From Brenneria bubanii (lineage in GTDB: Bacteria; Pseudomonadota; Gammaproteobacteria; Enterobacterales; Enterobacteriaceae): 64,000 bases of DNA. Positions 52,139 to 61,278 of this stretch are shown in pieces. Each line of letters opens with the position of its first letter. Positions within the stretch are counted from its first letter, which is position 1. Position numbers and translations under genes: made by a program. The stretch is from positions 1-64,000 of the forward strand of contig NZ_JAKMAJ010000012.1 in assembly GCF_022378355.1 (NCBI RefSeq), read 5' to 3'. The notes under the pieces were generated by a model. The model was not told the DNA's origin and did not search any database. It worked only from the letters and a program-made list of their open reading frames with translations.

Positions 52139-53118
52139 TGTTTGTTTTCCTGTACTGAAGCGTCTTTCTGAGAATGGATAACGCGTTGGATAAAATAGCG
52201 AGGCCGCGCCCGCACATCGTTGTAGATGCGGCCGATGTATTCGCCAAGCAGTCCCATGCCGATAAACTGGGCGCCGACGAACATGAACAACACCGCGAAG
52301 AGCATGAATACGCCGTCTCCAGCCCACTGCGCGCCCAGAAACAGGCGCAGCGCAATCAGCAAGACCGAGAAGGAAAATCCAGCCAGGGCAATCAGGCTGC
52401 CCAGCACGCTCAACATACGCAGCGGCGTGGTCGTCAGACAGGTCACCAGGTCATACATCAGGTTGATAAGCCGCATAAAGCTGTACTTTGAACTGCCGAA
52501 TTCACGTTCGGCATGCGTCACGGGCAGTTCCTTCGCGCGGCGCGCGAAGGTATTGGCCAGAATGGGAATAAAGGTGCTGCGCTCATGGCAGTTCAGCATG
52601 GCGTCAATAATGTGGCGACGATAAGCACGCAGCATGCAGCCATAGTCGCCCATCGCTTTGCCGGTCACATGCTGAATCAGGCGATTGATGGCGCGAGAAG
52701 CGCGGCGGCGGAACCAGCTATCCTGACGATTCCGCCGCACCGTGCCCACCACGTCATAGCCTTCCCGGGCGGCCGCCACCAGTCGGGGAATCTCCTCCGG
52801 CGGGTTTTGTAAATCGGCATCCAGCGTGATAACAAGATCGCCGCTGACATGGCTGAAACCGGCCATAATCGCTGAATGCTGACCGTAATTGCGGTTAAGC
52901 AGGATCGCCACCACATGACTGCCCGGCAGACAGGCCGCGGCGGAAATCATGTCGGCGGAACGATCCTGACTGCCATCATCAACCAGTAAAATTTCATATT
53001 TCAGATTCAGCCCGCCGCAGGCGCTGTCCGTACGTCGTATCAGTTCCGGCAGACTTTCCTGTTCGTTGAAAACCGGAATAACCACCGACACTTTATTAAT
53101 GGTTTTTTCTTCAATCAT
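52135..53118 (-). CDS. arnC: Undecaprenyl-phosphate 4-deoxy-4-formamido-L-arabinose transferase ArnC
   Basis: A 327-aa GT2 glycosyltransferase. The GT-A domain begins [19 protein letters not shown] and has the acidic nucleotide-sugar site [18 protein letters not shown] and the family block [19 protein letters not shown]. Two C-terminal membrane helices ([19 protein letters not shown] and [20 protein letters not shown]) anchor it in the inner membrane. Its ATG directly abuts the arnB stop. It loads the formylated sugar onto undecaprenyl phosphate. Confidence 0.95.
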   Translation of the reverse strand: MIEEKTINKVSVVIPVFNEQESLPELIRRTDSACGGLNLKYEILLVDDGSQDRSADMISAAACLPGSHVVAILLNRNYGQHSAIMAGFSHVSGDLVITLDADLQNPPEEIPRLVAAAREGYDVVGTVRRNRQDSWFRRRASRAINRLIQHVTGKAMGDYGCMLRAYRRHIIDAMLNCHERSTFIPILANTFARRAKELPVTHAEREFGSSKYSFMRLINLMYDLVTCLTTTPLRMLSVLGSLIALAGFSFSVLLIALRLFLGAQWAGDGVFMLFAVLFMFVGAQFIGMGLLGEYIGRIYNDVRARPRYFIQRVIHSQKDASVQENKQ

Positions 53119-54255
53119 TTAAACCCCGGCTAGCTCGCGAAGCGCAGCAATGACGCGCGTCACGTCGCCGTCAGTCATCGCGGGAAAAAGGGGGAGAGAG
53201 CAGATACGCTGGCTGTTCCACTCGGTCACGGGCAGCGACACGCCAGGGTAGCGTTCGCGGTAATACTGATGCGTATGCGCGGCGCGAAAATGCAGGCCGG
53301 TACCGATGTTGCGCGCTTTGAGCTCCCTCATCAGGACATCGCGCGTGATGCCGCAGGCCGCTTCATCGACGCGAATGATAAACAGATGCCAGGCATGCCG
53401 ATGCGGCCAGGCAGGCGCCCCAAGCGGGAAGAAAGGCGTTTCTTGCAACGCCTCAAGGTAACGCTGCGCAATCGCCGTTCGCCGGGCATTGAGCTGCGGC
53501 AGCCTTTCAAGCTGGACCAGCGCGATCGCCGCGCTGATATCCGGCAGGTTGTATTTCAAACCGGGCGCGATGACCTGCGCCTGAGGCTGACGGCCGTGGG
53601 TCTGGCGATCGAACGCGTCCACCCCCAGCCCATGAAACTTCAGCATACGGATACGGTCCGCCAGGCCCGCGTCGTCAGTGACAACCAGCCCGCCTTCCGC
53701 GCACGACATGTTTTTGATGGCATGGAAGGAGAAAATCGCCGTACCGCGATCCCCCACATGGCGACCTTTATAAAAGGTGCCGGCCGCATGCGCGGCGTCT
53801 TCGATGATCGGTATGCCATGGCGCGCGCCCACCGCCCTGACGGCGTCGAGATCAACCGGGGCGCCGGCATAGTGCACCGGTATAATCGCCCGGGTACGGG
53901 GTGTGATGGCGGCCTCAATGGCGGCGGACGTCACCATCAGCGTGTCGCGGTCAACATCGATCATGACCGGCGTGGCGCCAAGCAACGAGATGATATTGAT
54001 GGTGGAAACCCACGTCAGCGACGGCGTGATCACTTCTTCGCCGGGTTGCAAATCAAGCGCCATCAGGGTGACATGCATACCGGCCGTGGCGGAACTCAGG
54101 CTAATGGCATGTCGGTTACCCGTGAGCCGGCAAAACTCGCGCTCAAGTTCGGCGCATTTCGGCCCGGTGGTAATCCAGCCGGATGCGAAAACCGCCTTTA
54201 CCGCCGCCAGCTCCGTTTCGCCGAGCGAAGGCCGGGAAAAAGGAAGGAATGTCAT
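53119..54255 (-). CDS. arnB: UDP-4-amino-4-deoxy-L-arabinose aminotransferase ArnB
   Basis: A 378-aa PLP-dependent DegT/DnrJ/EryC1-family aminotransferase. The opening [18 protein letters not shown] and [14 protein letters not shown] are typical, the PLP Lys lies in [15 protein letters not shown], and [13 protein letters not shown] and [12 protein letters not shown] build the active site. It transaminates the UDP-keto-pentose made by ArnA. First gene of the arn run; only 47 bp separate it from mipA upstream, so there is little room for an own promoter and I see no good PmrA-type CTTAA-N5-CTTAA box there. Confidence 0.95.
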   Translation of the reverse strand: MTFLPFSRPSLGETELAAVKAVFASGWITTGPKCAELEREFCRLTGNRHAISLSSATAGMHVTLMALDLQPGEEVITPSLTWVSTINIISLLGATPVMIDVDRDTLMVTSAAIEAAITPRTRAIIPVHYAGAPVDLDAVRAVGARHGIPIIEDAAHAAGTFYKGRHVGDRGTAIFSFHAIKNMSCAEGGLVVTDDAGLADRIRMLKFHGLGVDAFDRQTHGRQPQAQVIAPGLKYNLPDISAAIALVQLERLPQLNARRTAIAQRYLEALQETPFFPLGAPAWPHRHAWHLFIIRVDEAACGITRDVLMRELKARNIGTGLHFRAAHTHQYYRERYPGVSLPVTEWNSQRICSLPLFPAMTDGDVTRVIAALRELAGV

Positions 54256-54302
54256 GGCGTAAATTCCTTAATATAGGTTGCCTGCTACCGCCGTCCCTGA
54301 TC

Positions 54303-55142
54303 TCAGAACGTATAGTTGACCATCGCAAAACCGGTCACGCCGGTGTCGCCTTCCACTATCGGACTATGGTGCGCCCGGTCGCTGAATTCCATCAGGTTAA
54401 CCCCCATGAACAGCGTCCAGTTCTCATCGAAATCGTGCTGCCAGTCGAGGGAAGCCGAATAGGCATAAACGCCGGATTTGGCGTTGAAGCGGGAAAAACG
54501 CGAGTTGGCATGCTGTCGCTCGCTCACGCCGAAATAGGTGCGGTTGTAGCGGCTGTCGCCCGCATGAGCATTGACGCCCAGGGTGATGGTATCGCCGCCG
54601 TCGTGCAGCAGGGTGCTCTCCAGCCCTAAGCGATAACGGTTTCCGCGTTGGTAACCCGCCATACGAAACTCGGCTTCGCCATTAATCGACAGCCAGGAGG
54701 TGATTGATTGCGATATTTGCAAATCGGCGGTGGTCGCGCCTTTGACCTCGCCCATGCCGCGCAGGCGTTTGGACCCCGGCCGCCAGCTGCTATCTTTATC
54801 TTTACGACCGGGGTCGTAAGACAATGCGCCGCTGACATAGAATCCGCCGTCGGTAAGATATTCCGCGCCGACGCCGCGCAACATATCGGCAAAAAAGACG
54901 CCGCGAGAAACGCTGAACGCCAGCGCAGGGATCACCCGCGTCTGACGCGCGCCCATGTAGCGCGGGCTGACCGCCGCGCCGAGCCCTAGGTTGACGTCCG
55001 TTTTATCGCCGAAGAGACTGTCAGGCGCTTTCAATTCGGTTTGTTGCGCCTGACCCGCCAACGGCAACGCCGCCAGAGCGCAAGCCAGACATATCAGCGT
55101 CGACGCATGCCGATGCGTCGGGAAACTGCTTGTATTGCTCAT
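54303..55142 (-). CDS. mipA: MipA/OmpV-family outer-membrane protein
   Basis: A 279-aa beta-barrel protein. Residues 1-32 are a signal peptide (LICLACALAALPLAGQAQQ). The mature part shows MipA/OmpV hallmarks: NLGLGAAVSPRYMGARQTRV, FADMLRGVGAEYL, and a C-terminal strand GVTGFAMVNYTF ending in Phe for BAM recognition. MipA proteins are MltA-interacting in E. coli and members are induced by cationic antibiotics in other species. It sits between the two-component system and arn genes, same strand, so it is probably in the same regulon. Confidence 0.88.
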   Translation of the reverse strand: MSNTSSFPTHRHASTLICLACALAALPLAGQAQQTELKAPDSLFGDKTDVNLGLGAAVSPRYMGARQTRVIPALAFSVSRGVFFADMLRGVGAEYLTDGGFYVSGALSYDPGRKDKDSSWRPGSKRLRGMGEVKGATTADLQISQSITSWLSINGEAEFRMAGYQRGNRYRLGLESTLLHDGGDTITLGVNAHAGDSRYNRTYFGVSERQHANSRFSRFNAKSGVYAYSASLDWQHDFDENWTLFMGVNLMEFSDRAHHSPIVEGDTGVTGFAMVNYTF

Positions 55143-55250
55143 TCGTACTCATCCTCAAGCTGAATAGAAACCGCAAGCAGTACACCAGCGTTCAGACAAG
55201 TTCCGACCGAGAAATGGTGAAGATTCTATGAAGAGAGGGGAAAAAGCCCC

Positions 55251-56441
55251 TTAGTCAGGCAGGTAAATACGGATGCGCGCGCCGCCGCCGTCACGATTGT
55301 GAACGGAAAGCCGGCCGGCGTGCGCCTGACAGATCGCCACGGCGACCGCCAGTCCCAATCCGCTGCCGCCCGCGTGCCGCGAACGGGAGCTTTCCGCGCG
55401 CCAGAAACGGTCGCAGACCAGATCAAGATGCTCGGGTGCAAAACCGGGGCCGCCGTCTTCCACCTCAATGCACACCCCTGCGCCCTGCTGGCGGGCGCTG
55501 AGCGCGATCCACCCCCCGGCGGCGGCGTAGCGGAGGGCGTTGTCGAGCAGAATAGACAGCACCTGTCCCACGCGATGGCGATCCGCCTGCAGGCAAAGGT
55601 TCGCCGCCGCGTCGAGGTCAACCCGCATACGCACGGCCTGCAAACGCGGCGCGGCCCAGGCGATACGCTCCTCCAGCAGAGGACGCAGCGCGAACTCAGT
55701 GGGGGACAACGTTAATTGTCCGGCGGAAACCAGCGACAGCAGGTACAGATCATCAATCAAGCGGTTTAATTGATCCAGTTGGCCCATGATAAGCTGAAAA
55801 TTTTGCGACGTGGGCTCAAACACGCCGTCAAGTACGGCCTGCAGACGCCCTTTCGCCGCCGTCAGCGGCGTACGCAGCTCATGCGCGGTAGCGGCGCTGG
55901 AGGCCTGGATCTCCCGCTCATGGCGCTCCAGGCGCTCGGCCATGCGGTTAAAATCGCTGGTCAGACTACGCAGCGCCGCCGGCGTATGGGACACCAGCGT
56001 CGCGCGGGAAGTGAAATTGCCTTGCGCTATTTGGTCGGCGGAGATCGCCACCGCGCCGAGCTGACGCGACAGGCGCAGCGAAACCCATACGCCGCCGCCG
56101 ACAATCAACGGAATCGACAACAGCACGAATGCGCCGAAAAACAGCATATCCTCATGCACGGCTTCATTGGTGAAATATTCGCCATACATATACTCGCCAT
56201 AGATCTGCAGCAGACGCTGCCGATGTTCGGTCGGCTGAGACTCCAACATGTGCAGTTCCTGCCGCACCGGCTCCGGGATCGTCGCGCGCAGATGCGCTTC
56301 CCACCAGGTAAAGCGCAGCCACATGCCGCCGCCGATCACCAGAATGGCCGCCATGGCCAGTCCGATCATGCGCAGGCTGATCCAGCGCCACAAGGGTTCG
56401 GCGGCGTAGCCTTGACGGTTGCCTAAGCCATTTTCACTCAT
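55251..56441 (-). CDS. Sensor histidine kinase 1
   Basis: A 396-aa membrane kinase. Helices at about 25-43 and 101-121 frame a 55-residue periplasmic loop rich in Glu and Tyr (YGEYMYGEYFTNEAVHED), which could bind cations or peptides. A HAMP domain follows, then the H-box ATAHELRTPLTA with His187, N-box LLDNALRYA, and the ATP-binding DGGPGF and GSGLGLAVA boxes. Its start overlaps the response regulator stop (56438-56441). It is a paralogue of the kinase at 58858-60036, with the same length, topology and N-terminal WRWI motif. Confidence 0.92.
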   Translation of the reverse strand: MSENGLGNRQGYAAEPLWRWISLRMIGLAMAAILVIGGGMWLRFTWWEAHLRATIPEPVRQELHMLESQPTEHRQRLLQIYGEYMYGEYFTNEAVHEDMLFFGAFVLLSIPLIVGGGVWVSLRLSRQLGAVAISADQIAQGNFTSRATLVSHTPAALRSLTSDFNRMAERLERHEREIQASSAATAHELRTPLTAAKGRLQAVLDGVFEPTSQNFQLIMGQLDQLNRLIDDLYLLSLVSAGQLTLSPTEFALRPLLEERIAWAAPRLQAVRMRVDLDAAANLCLQADRHRVGQVLSILLDNALRYAAAGGWIALSARQQGAGVCIEVEDGGPGFAPEHLDLVCDRFWRAESSRSRHAGGSGLGLAVAVAICQAHAGRLSVHNRDGGGARIRIYLPD

Positions 56442-57136
56442 AACACATTGCAGAAACGGTAGCCCAAACCTCGTACCGTCAGCAGTACATCGTGGATGCC
56501 GACCCGTTCCAGCTTGCGGCGCAAATTATAGATATGCGCGTCGACAACGCGCTCCAGCGCATCGCTTTCCGGCAGGCAGCCGGCAAGCAATTCCGCGCGG
56601 GAAAACATGCGCGTCGGGCAGGCCATCAGCATCGCCAGCAGATTGAATTCGGTGCGCGTCAGATCGAGCGGTTGCCGTACGCCGTCGCTGTCGACCGACA
56701 CCTGCGCCGCATCGATATCCACAATCAAATTGCCGTGGCGCAGACAGCGGGAGCGTGCCTCGGCGTTGTTGCCCCAGCGCCGCAGCACGGCATAGACGCG
56801 AGCCACCACTTCACCGGGATTATAGGGTTTGACCACATAGTCGTCGGCACCATACAGCAATGAATTGATGCGATTGGATTCGCTGCCGACCGCCGTGACC
56901 ATAATGACCGGCGTGGAGGCGTGCTGACGAATCGCCGCCAGCACATCGTTGCCGCTGAGTCCCGGCAGCATGATATCCAGCAACACCAAATCCGGCCGCC
57001 ATTGCGCATGTTGCTCCAATGCCTGCCGACCATCGGCGACATGACGAGTCTGGAATCCATCCCGGTTCAGGTAAGCGCTCAATACCTCGGCGCCGTCGAA
57101 ATCATCTTCAACAATCAATACTCTTCGCTGACTCAT
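56438..57136 (-). CDS. OmpR-family response regulator
   Basis: A 232-aa regulator from ATG 57136 (MSQRRVLIVEDDFDGAEVLS); a 79-residue upstream extension of the frame is rejected because the family start is clear. The receiver has the acidic pair Glu-Asp-Asp, phospho-acceptor Asp54 in LVLLDIMLPGLSG and the switch Lys in DDYVVKPYNPGEV. The C-terminal winged helix has LDLTRTEFNLLAML and VVDAHIYNLRRKLE with RGLGYRF. It pairs with the overlapping kinase and may also serve the orphan kinase of the divergent pump operon. Confidence 0.94.
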   Translation of the reverse strand: MSQRRVLIVEDDFDGAEVLSAYLNRDGFQTRHVADGRQALEQHAQWRPDLVLLDIMLPGLSGNDVLAAIRQHASTPVIMVTAVGSESNRINSLLYGADDYVVKPYNPGEVVARVYAVLRRWGNNAEARSRCLRHGNLIVDIDAAQVSVDSDGVRQPLDLTRTEFNLLAMLMACPTRMFSRAELLAGCLPESDALERVVDAHIYNLRRKLERVGIHDVLLTVRGLGYRFCNVL

Positions 57137-57388
57137 AGATTCTGTCCCTTCATGAAATCTTGATAATTCATTAAGCATCACTTGATTTTGTAATGCGAAG
57201 ATCGATGTCGATTCTCGTTCATGATGATGATTTTGCTGCGGGTATTGATAGAGAGAGAAAGGCGGCGACTGCGCGCAATTATAGAAAGAGCATGGGGGTA
57301 TTTCAATTTCAATTATTTTACCGATGTGTCGAAAGAAGCGGACAGTCACCGTATTCCACCAACATTTGTCCACACAATGAGAGTTGCC
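57137..57388. promoter_or_regulatory. Divergent control region between regulator and RND operon
   Basis: A 252-bp A+T-rich interval from which the two-component/mipA/arn side and the efflux side are transcribed in opposite directions. It contains CTTAATGAATTATCAAG (read leftward, near 57160-57176), partly matching the CTTGATGAA repeat at 60053-60072, and the direct repeat TTTCAA-TTTCAA near 57301. These are candidate sites for the OmpR-type regulator. Confidence 0.4.
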
Positions 57389-58855
57389 ATGAACAAAGCG
57401 CTATATCGCGCCGGCCTGCTGTTGCTCGCTTTTCCGCTGGCCTGCTGCACGCTGGCGCCGGATTACCAACGCCCGACATCGCCGATCGCCGCCGTTTACC
57501 CGCCGCATGACGGCAACGCGGCGGCACCGGGCGACGAACCGCTGGACTGGCGACATTTTTACGGCGATGAACGGCTGCGTCGCCTGATCGCGCTGGCGCT
57601 CGACAGCAATCGCGACCTGCGGCTTGCCGTATTGAACACGGAACGCCTTCAGGCGCAATACCGGGTGCGCGCATCAGAACAGTGGCCGGCAATCAACGCC
57701 GGTATGCAACAAGAGCGCATACGGCCGGAAACCACGTCTGACGTGGCGACTTACGGCGTATCGGTTACCGAATACGAACTCGACCTGTTCGGCCGCGTCC
57801 ACAGCCTCAAAGACGCTGCGCTGGCCGACTATTTCTCATCGCTCGCCTCGCGTCAGGCCGCGCAAATCAGTCTGGCCGCCGCCGTTGCAACCACGGAGCT
57901 CAGTCTACGGGCCGACGACCAACTGCTGCGGCTTGCCCGCGACCTGCTGCAAACCCAGCAGCAATCGGCCGCGCTGGCGCAACAACGCGTCAACGCCGGT
58001 CTGGACGGCGAAACGCTGTCTCACCAGCATGCGGCGGTTTTGCAGGACGCCATCGCCAGCGTCGCTCAATTAGCGCGGCAACGGGCGCAGGATCGCCATG
58101 CGCTTCTGTTCCTGCTGGGCGTTGCCGAGTTGCCAGCCGACCTGCCCGCCGCGGATCCGCGGCTTTCCGCCATTGACGCGCCGCCGGCGATCCCGGTTGG
58201 GCTGCCCGCCGATCTCCTGACGCGCCGCCCCGATATCATCGCCGCCGAGCAAAAGCTGATCGGCGCCAACGCCAACATCGGCGCCGCGCGGGCGGCATTT
58301 TTCCCCCGCATCGCCTTAACCGGTTCATACGGTCAGGCGAGTTCGAACCTGTCCAATTTGTTCGACCATTCGATCCGCGGCTGGTCATTCTCGCCGAAAG
58401 TCACCCTGCCCTTGTTCGACTTCGGCGCCAACGAAGCCAATCTGGCGACCGCCAAAACCGAACGGCGCATGGCGGTGGCCGAATATGAAAAAACCATTCA
58501 GATCGCCTTTCGGGAAGTCGCCGATGCCTTGAGCGCGCAAACGACGGGGCGCGAGGAACTGGACGCCATGCGCGATAAAGCGCAATGGCTGCGCGCAAAC
58601 GCCGAGCTGGCGGAGCAACGATACCGCGACGGCAGCGACAGCATGCTGGATTGGCTCAGCGCCAGAAGCGACTGGCTGAACGCGCAGCAAGCGTGGATTC
58701 AGGCCGACCTGCGTCAGCAATTAACCCTGATTTCACTGTATAAAGCGCTGGGCGGCGGCTGGGAGCGACGGGCGATGCCGGCTCAGATGCTGCCGCCGAC
58801 GTCGTCCGCAAACGCCGTCGCGCAGGTTTCCCGCCCGCCCTCGGCGCGGAACTGA
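57389..58855 (+). CDS. RND efflux outer-membrane lipoprotein (NodT family)
   Basis: A 488-aa outer-membrane factor. From ATG 57389 the signal peptide is LLLLAFPLACCTLAPDY; the lipobox-like LACC/C suggests lipidation at one of two adjacent Cys. The body has APDYQRPTSPI, LDWRHFYGDERLRRLIALAL, VTEYELDLFGRVHSLKD and the second-half LLTRRPDIIAAEQKLIGAN and LPLFDFGANEANLAT blocks of the NodT/OprM family. It is only 2 bp ahead of the kinase gene. It supplies the exit duct for the RND pump encoded further on. Confidence 0.9.
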   Translation: MNKALYRAGLLLLAFPLACCTLAPDYQRPTSPIAAVYPPHDGNAAAPGDEPLDWRHFYGDERLRRLIALALDSNRDLRLAVLNTERLQAQYRVRASEQWPAINAGMQQERIRPETTSDVATYGVSVTEYELDLFGRVHSLKDAALADYFSSLASRQAAQISLAAAVATTELSLRADDQLLRLARDLLQTQQQSAALAQQRVNAGLDGETLSHQHAAVLQDAIASVAQLARQRAQDRHALLFLLGVAELPADLPAADPRLSAIDAPPAIPVGLPADLLTRRPDIIAAEQKLIGANANIGAARAAFFPRIALTGSYGQASSNLSNLFDHSIRGWSFSPKVTLPLFDFGANEANLATAKTERRMAVAEYEKTIQIAFREVADALSAQTTGREELDAMRDKAQWLRANAELAEQRYRDGSDSMLDWLSARSDWLNAQQAWIQADLRQQLTLISLYKALGGGWERRAMPAQMLPPTSSANAVAQVSRPPSARN

Positions 58856-58857
58856 CG

Positions 58858-60036
58858 ATGAAAAACAAGGAGTATCATTCTCTCTGGCGCTGGATATGCA
58901 TGCGAGTACTGGCGCTGGCGATTGGCTCGGTGATCGTCATCGCGCTCTGTATGTGGCTACGCTTCGCCATTCAGAATATCTGGGTGCTGCATCATATGCC
59001 GCCGGTGCTGCGGGAAGAATTTGCAATACTGCGCCAGCACCCCGAAATCAACCTGACCCGTTTTCACCAGATTGTCGATACCTGGTGGGGCGTGAACTAC
59101 TCCGATCCGTCCATCGCCTCCGCCGACTGGCTGATGGTCGGGGTGCTGGTGGTGGTCATGATCCCCTTTATCGTGGCGCTGGGTCTCAAGACCGCACGCC
59201 CGTTCTCGCGCCAGTTCAGCCGACTGGCCGCGGCCTCCGAGGCCGTCACCCGCGGAACCTTCGGCGCGCAAGCCGAGCTGGTCAAGAAAGCGCCGACGGA
59301 AATGGCCCGCTTTACCCGCGATTTCAATGCCATGACGCACCAGCTTGCCCGCTATGAACACGAAATGCGGGCGTCGCATGTGGCGCTGGCGCACGAACTG
59401 CGCTCGCCGCTGACCGCGGCCATAGGACGACTTCAGGGCATGATTGACGGCGTATTCAGCGCCGATGCGCAACAGCTCGGCATGGTGATGAAGCAATTAC
59501 AGCATCTGAACCGCCTGATTGACGAACTGCATCTGCTTTCGCTGGCCGAAGCGGGCAGGCTTGAGCTCGATCGCCGCATGCTCAACCTGGCGGAACTGCT
59601 GCGGGAACGCACCGCCTGGCTTAAGCCGCAGTTGGAAAAAACCGGCATGTCGATCAACGTCATTGCCCGGATACCCTGTACCTATGTGGGCGATGCGTTT
59701 CGTCTTGGACAGGTTTTTACCGTGCTGATGGAAAACGCGCTGCGCTATGCCAGTGAAGGCAAGCGGCTGACGATCAAAATACAATCTGCGGGTAACGGCT
59801 ACCGCCTCACCTTTCGCGATTACGGCCCCGGCGTGAACCCGGACTTTTTATCCGACATGTTCGAGCGCTTTACCCGCGCGGACGCATCCAGAGCCCGCCA
59901 CTCCGGCGGCAGCGGCCTCGGCCTGTCCATAGCACGCGCCATCTGCGCGGCGCATGGCGGAAGCATTACCGCCACCCTGCCGGCGGATAAAGGACTGCTC
60001 ATCACCCTCATCCTGCCGGAAACCAGCCAGGTATAA
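58858..60036 (+). CDS. Sensor histidine kinase 2, without adjacent regulator
   Basis: A 392-aa kinase embedded in the efflux operon, starting 2 bp after the outer-membrane factor stop. Helices at about 18-33 and 91-109 frame a short periplasmic loop (residues 40-88). HAMP, H-box ALAHELRSPLTA with His179, N-box MENALRYASE, G boxes DYGPGVNPDF and GSGLGLSIA are intact. It aligns along its length with kinase 1 (WRWI...CMWLRFA against WRWI...GMWLRFT; MIDGVF against VLDGVF). No response regulator lies in its operon, so cross-talk with the divergent regulator is likely. Confidence 0.9.
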   Translation: MKNKEYHSLWRWICMRVLALAIGSVIVIALCMWLRFAIQNIWVLHHMPPVLREEFAILRQHPEINLTRFHQIVDTWWGVNYSDPSIASADWLMVGVLVVVMIPFIVALGLKTARPFSRQFSRLAAASEAVTRGTFGAQAELVKKAPTEMARFTRDFNAMTHQLARYEHEMRASHVALAHELRSPLTAAIGRLQGMIDGVFSADAQQLGMVMKQLQHLNRLIDELHLLSLAEAGRLELDRRMLNLAELLRERTAWLKPQLEKTGMSINVIARIPCTYVGDAFRLGQVFTVLMENALRYASEGKRLTIKIQSAGNGYRLTFRDYGPGVNPDFLSDMFERFTRADASRARHSGGSGLGLSIARAICAAHGGSITATLPADKGLLITLILPETSQV

Positions 60037-60052
60037 CGGCACCCGCCGCTCT

Positions 60053-60072
60053 CTTGATGAATCCTTGATGAA
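60053..60072 (+). promoter_or_regulatory. Tandem CTTGATGAA direct repeat
   Basis: CTTGATGAA at 60053-60061 and again at 60064-60072, an 11-bp period, the geometry of OmpR-family dimer sites. It lies 64-83 bp before the adaptor start, giving a possible internal regulated promoter for the adaptor and pump. Confidence 0.5.
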
Positions 60073-60135
60073 AAATAAACGGAACTTCGGCACAAGGTTG
60101 ATTAAATGGCGCCATCTTGATTCAGGGGAAGCACC

Positions 60136-61278
60136 ATGTCAGAAAACCTCAGCATTTACGCACGCCGCGCGCTGCACCGGATTATCACCCCTATCCGCCG
60201 CCTTCGGTTACCGACGTCTCGGGCTCTGTTAACTCTGGCGCCGCTGCTTATCGTCGGTTGCGACGATCCCGCCCCCCCGAAAAGCGTCGCGCCGCGGCCG
60301 GTACGTTACGTCACCGCGCCGCTGCCCTCTAGCGGCGCACCGCTTCAGCGGACCGGCGAGATCCGCGCCCATGATGAAATCACCCTGGGTTTCCGGTTGG
60401 ATGGCCGGCTTCTCGCCCGCGCGGCCGAGGTGGGCGACCAGGTCGCCAAGGGCCAGTTGCTGGCCACTCAGGAAAGCGATACCGGCCGCAATCAACTCAG
60501 CAGCGCGCAGGCCGAACTGACTAGCGCGCGCGCCGCCGAGCGGGTCGCGACGGTAAACCTGCATCGACTGCGTTCGCTGATGCCGTCCGGCGCCATTGCC
60601 CAGACGCAGTTGGACACGGCGACCGCGGACTGGCAGGCGGCGATATCCCGTCGTCAAAGCGGCGAGGCCGCGCTGAAAAACGCACAGGATAATCTGGCGT
60701 GGACCCGCCTTACCGCCCCCCAGTCGGGTGTGATCACCAGCGTCAGCGCCTCTGCCGGTCAGGTGGTCAGCGCCGGACAGGCTATCTTCACCCTTGCCGC
60801 CAGTAACGGACGTGACGCCGTATTCGATGTCGCCGATCCGCAGGCAATCGCCGGTCTCAGCAATGGCCGGTTTACTATTTCGCTGCTCGCCAACCCGGCG
60901 GTCAATACGACAGGCCGCCTGCGTGACATCAGTCCGCAGGCCGACCCCCAGACCCGAACCTGGCGAGTAAGGATTTCGCTTGATAACCCGCCGGACGCTA
61001 TGGCGATGGGCGCCAGCGCACAAGCGGAAATAGCGCGTTCAGGAGCGGCAATGATTGCCATCCCCGCCTCTACGCTGACCCGCGCCGGCGACAAACCGGC
61101 GGTATTCATCGTGGACAAAGACATGCGGCTTCACCTGCACCCGATTGCGCCGGCAAGCTACACCGCCTCATCGGTATTGATCGCCAGCGGCATTCAGCCC
61201 GGAGAAAAAGTGGTCACGGCCGGCGTCAGCAAATTGCGGGAAGGTGAAACGGTCACGCTTGGCGAGGAGTTGCAATGA
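60136..61278 (+). CDS. RND efflux periplasmic adaptor (membrane fusion lipoprotein)
   Basis: A 380-aa adaptor with an unusually long N-terminal stretch (about 45 residues, Arg-rich) before the lipobox LLIVGCDDP. The lipoyl half-motifs GEIRAHDEITLGFRLDGRLL and LTAPQSGVITSVSASAGQVV flank an alpha-hairpin (90-165), followed by the beta-barrel (GRFTISLLANPAVNT) and the membrane-proximal domain ending in GIQPGEKVVTAGVSKLREGE. Its stop overlaps the permease start (ATGA at 61275). It couples permease and outer-membrane factor. Confidence 0.92.
   Translation: MSENLSIYARRALHRIITPIRRLRLPTSRALLTLAPLLIVGCDDPAPPKSVAPRPVRYVTAPLPSSGAPLQRTGEIRAHDEITLGFRLDGRLLARAAEVGDQVAKGQLLATQESDTGRNQLSSAQAELTSARAAERVATVNLHRLRSLMPSGAIAQTQLDTATADWQAAISRRQSGEAALKNAQDNLAWTRLTAPQSGVITSVSASAGQVVSAGQAIFTLAASNGRDAVFDVADPQAIAGLSNGRFTISLLANPAVNTTGRLRDISPQADPQTRTWRVRISLDNPPDAMAMGASAQAEIARSGAAMIAIPASTLTRAGDKPAVFIVDKDMRLHLHPIAPASYTASSVLIASGIQPGEKVVTAGVSKLREGETVTLGEELQ

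Noticed and set aside
53269-54276. Rightward 335-codon frame opposite arnB
   Set aside because: Exact antisense of a well-recognised aminotransferase; a by-product of G+C-rich codon usage. The same applies to long frames opposite arnA, arnT, arnD and the kinases.
54256-54302. PmrA box before arnB
   Set aside because: Only one CTTAAT half-site is visible; the second half at the right spacing is missing.
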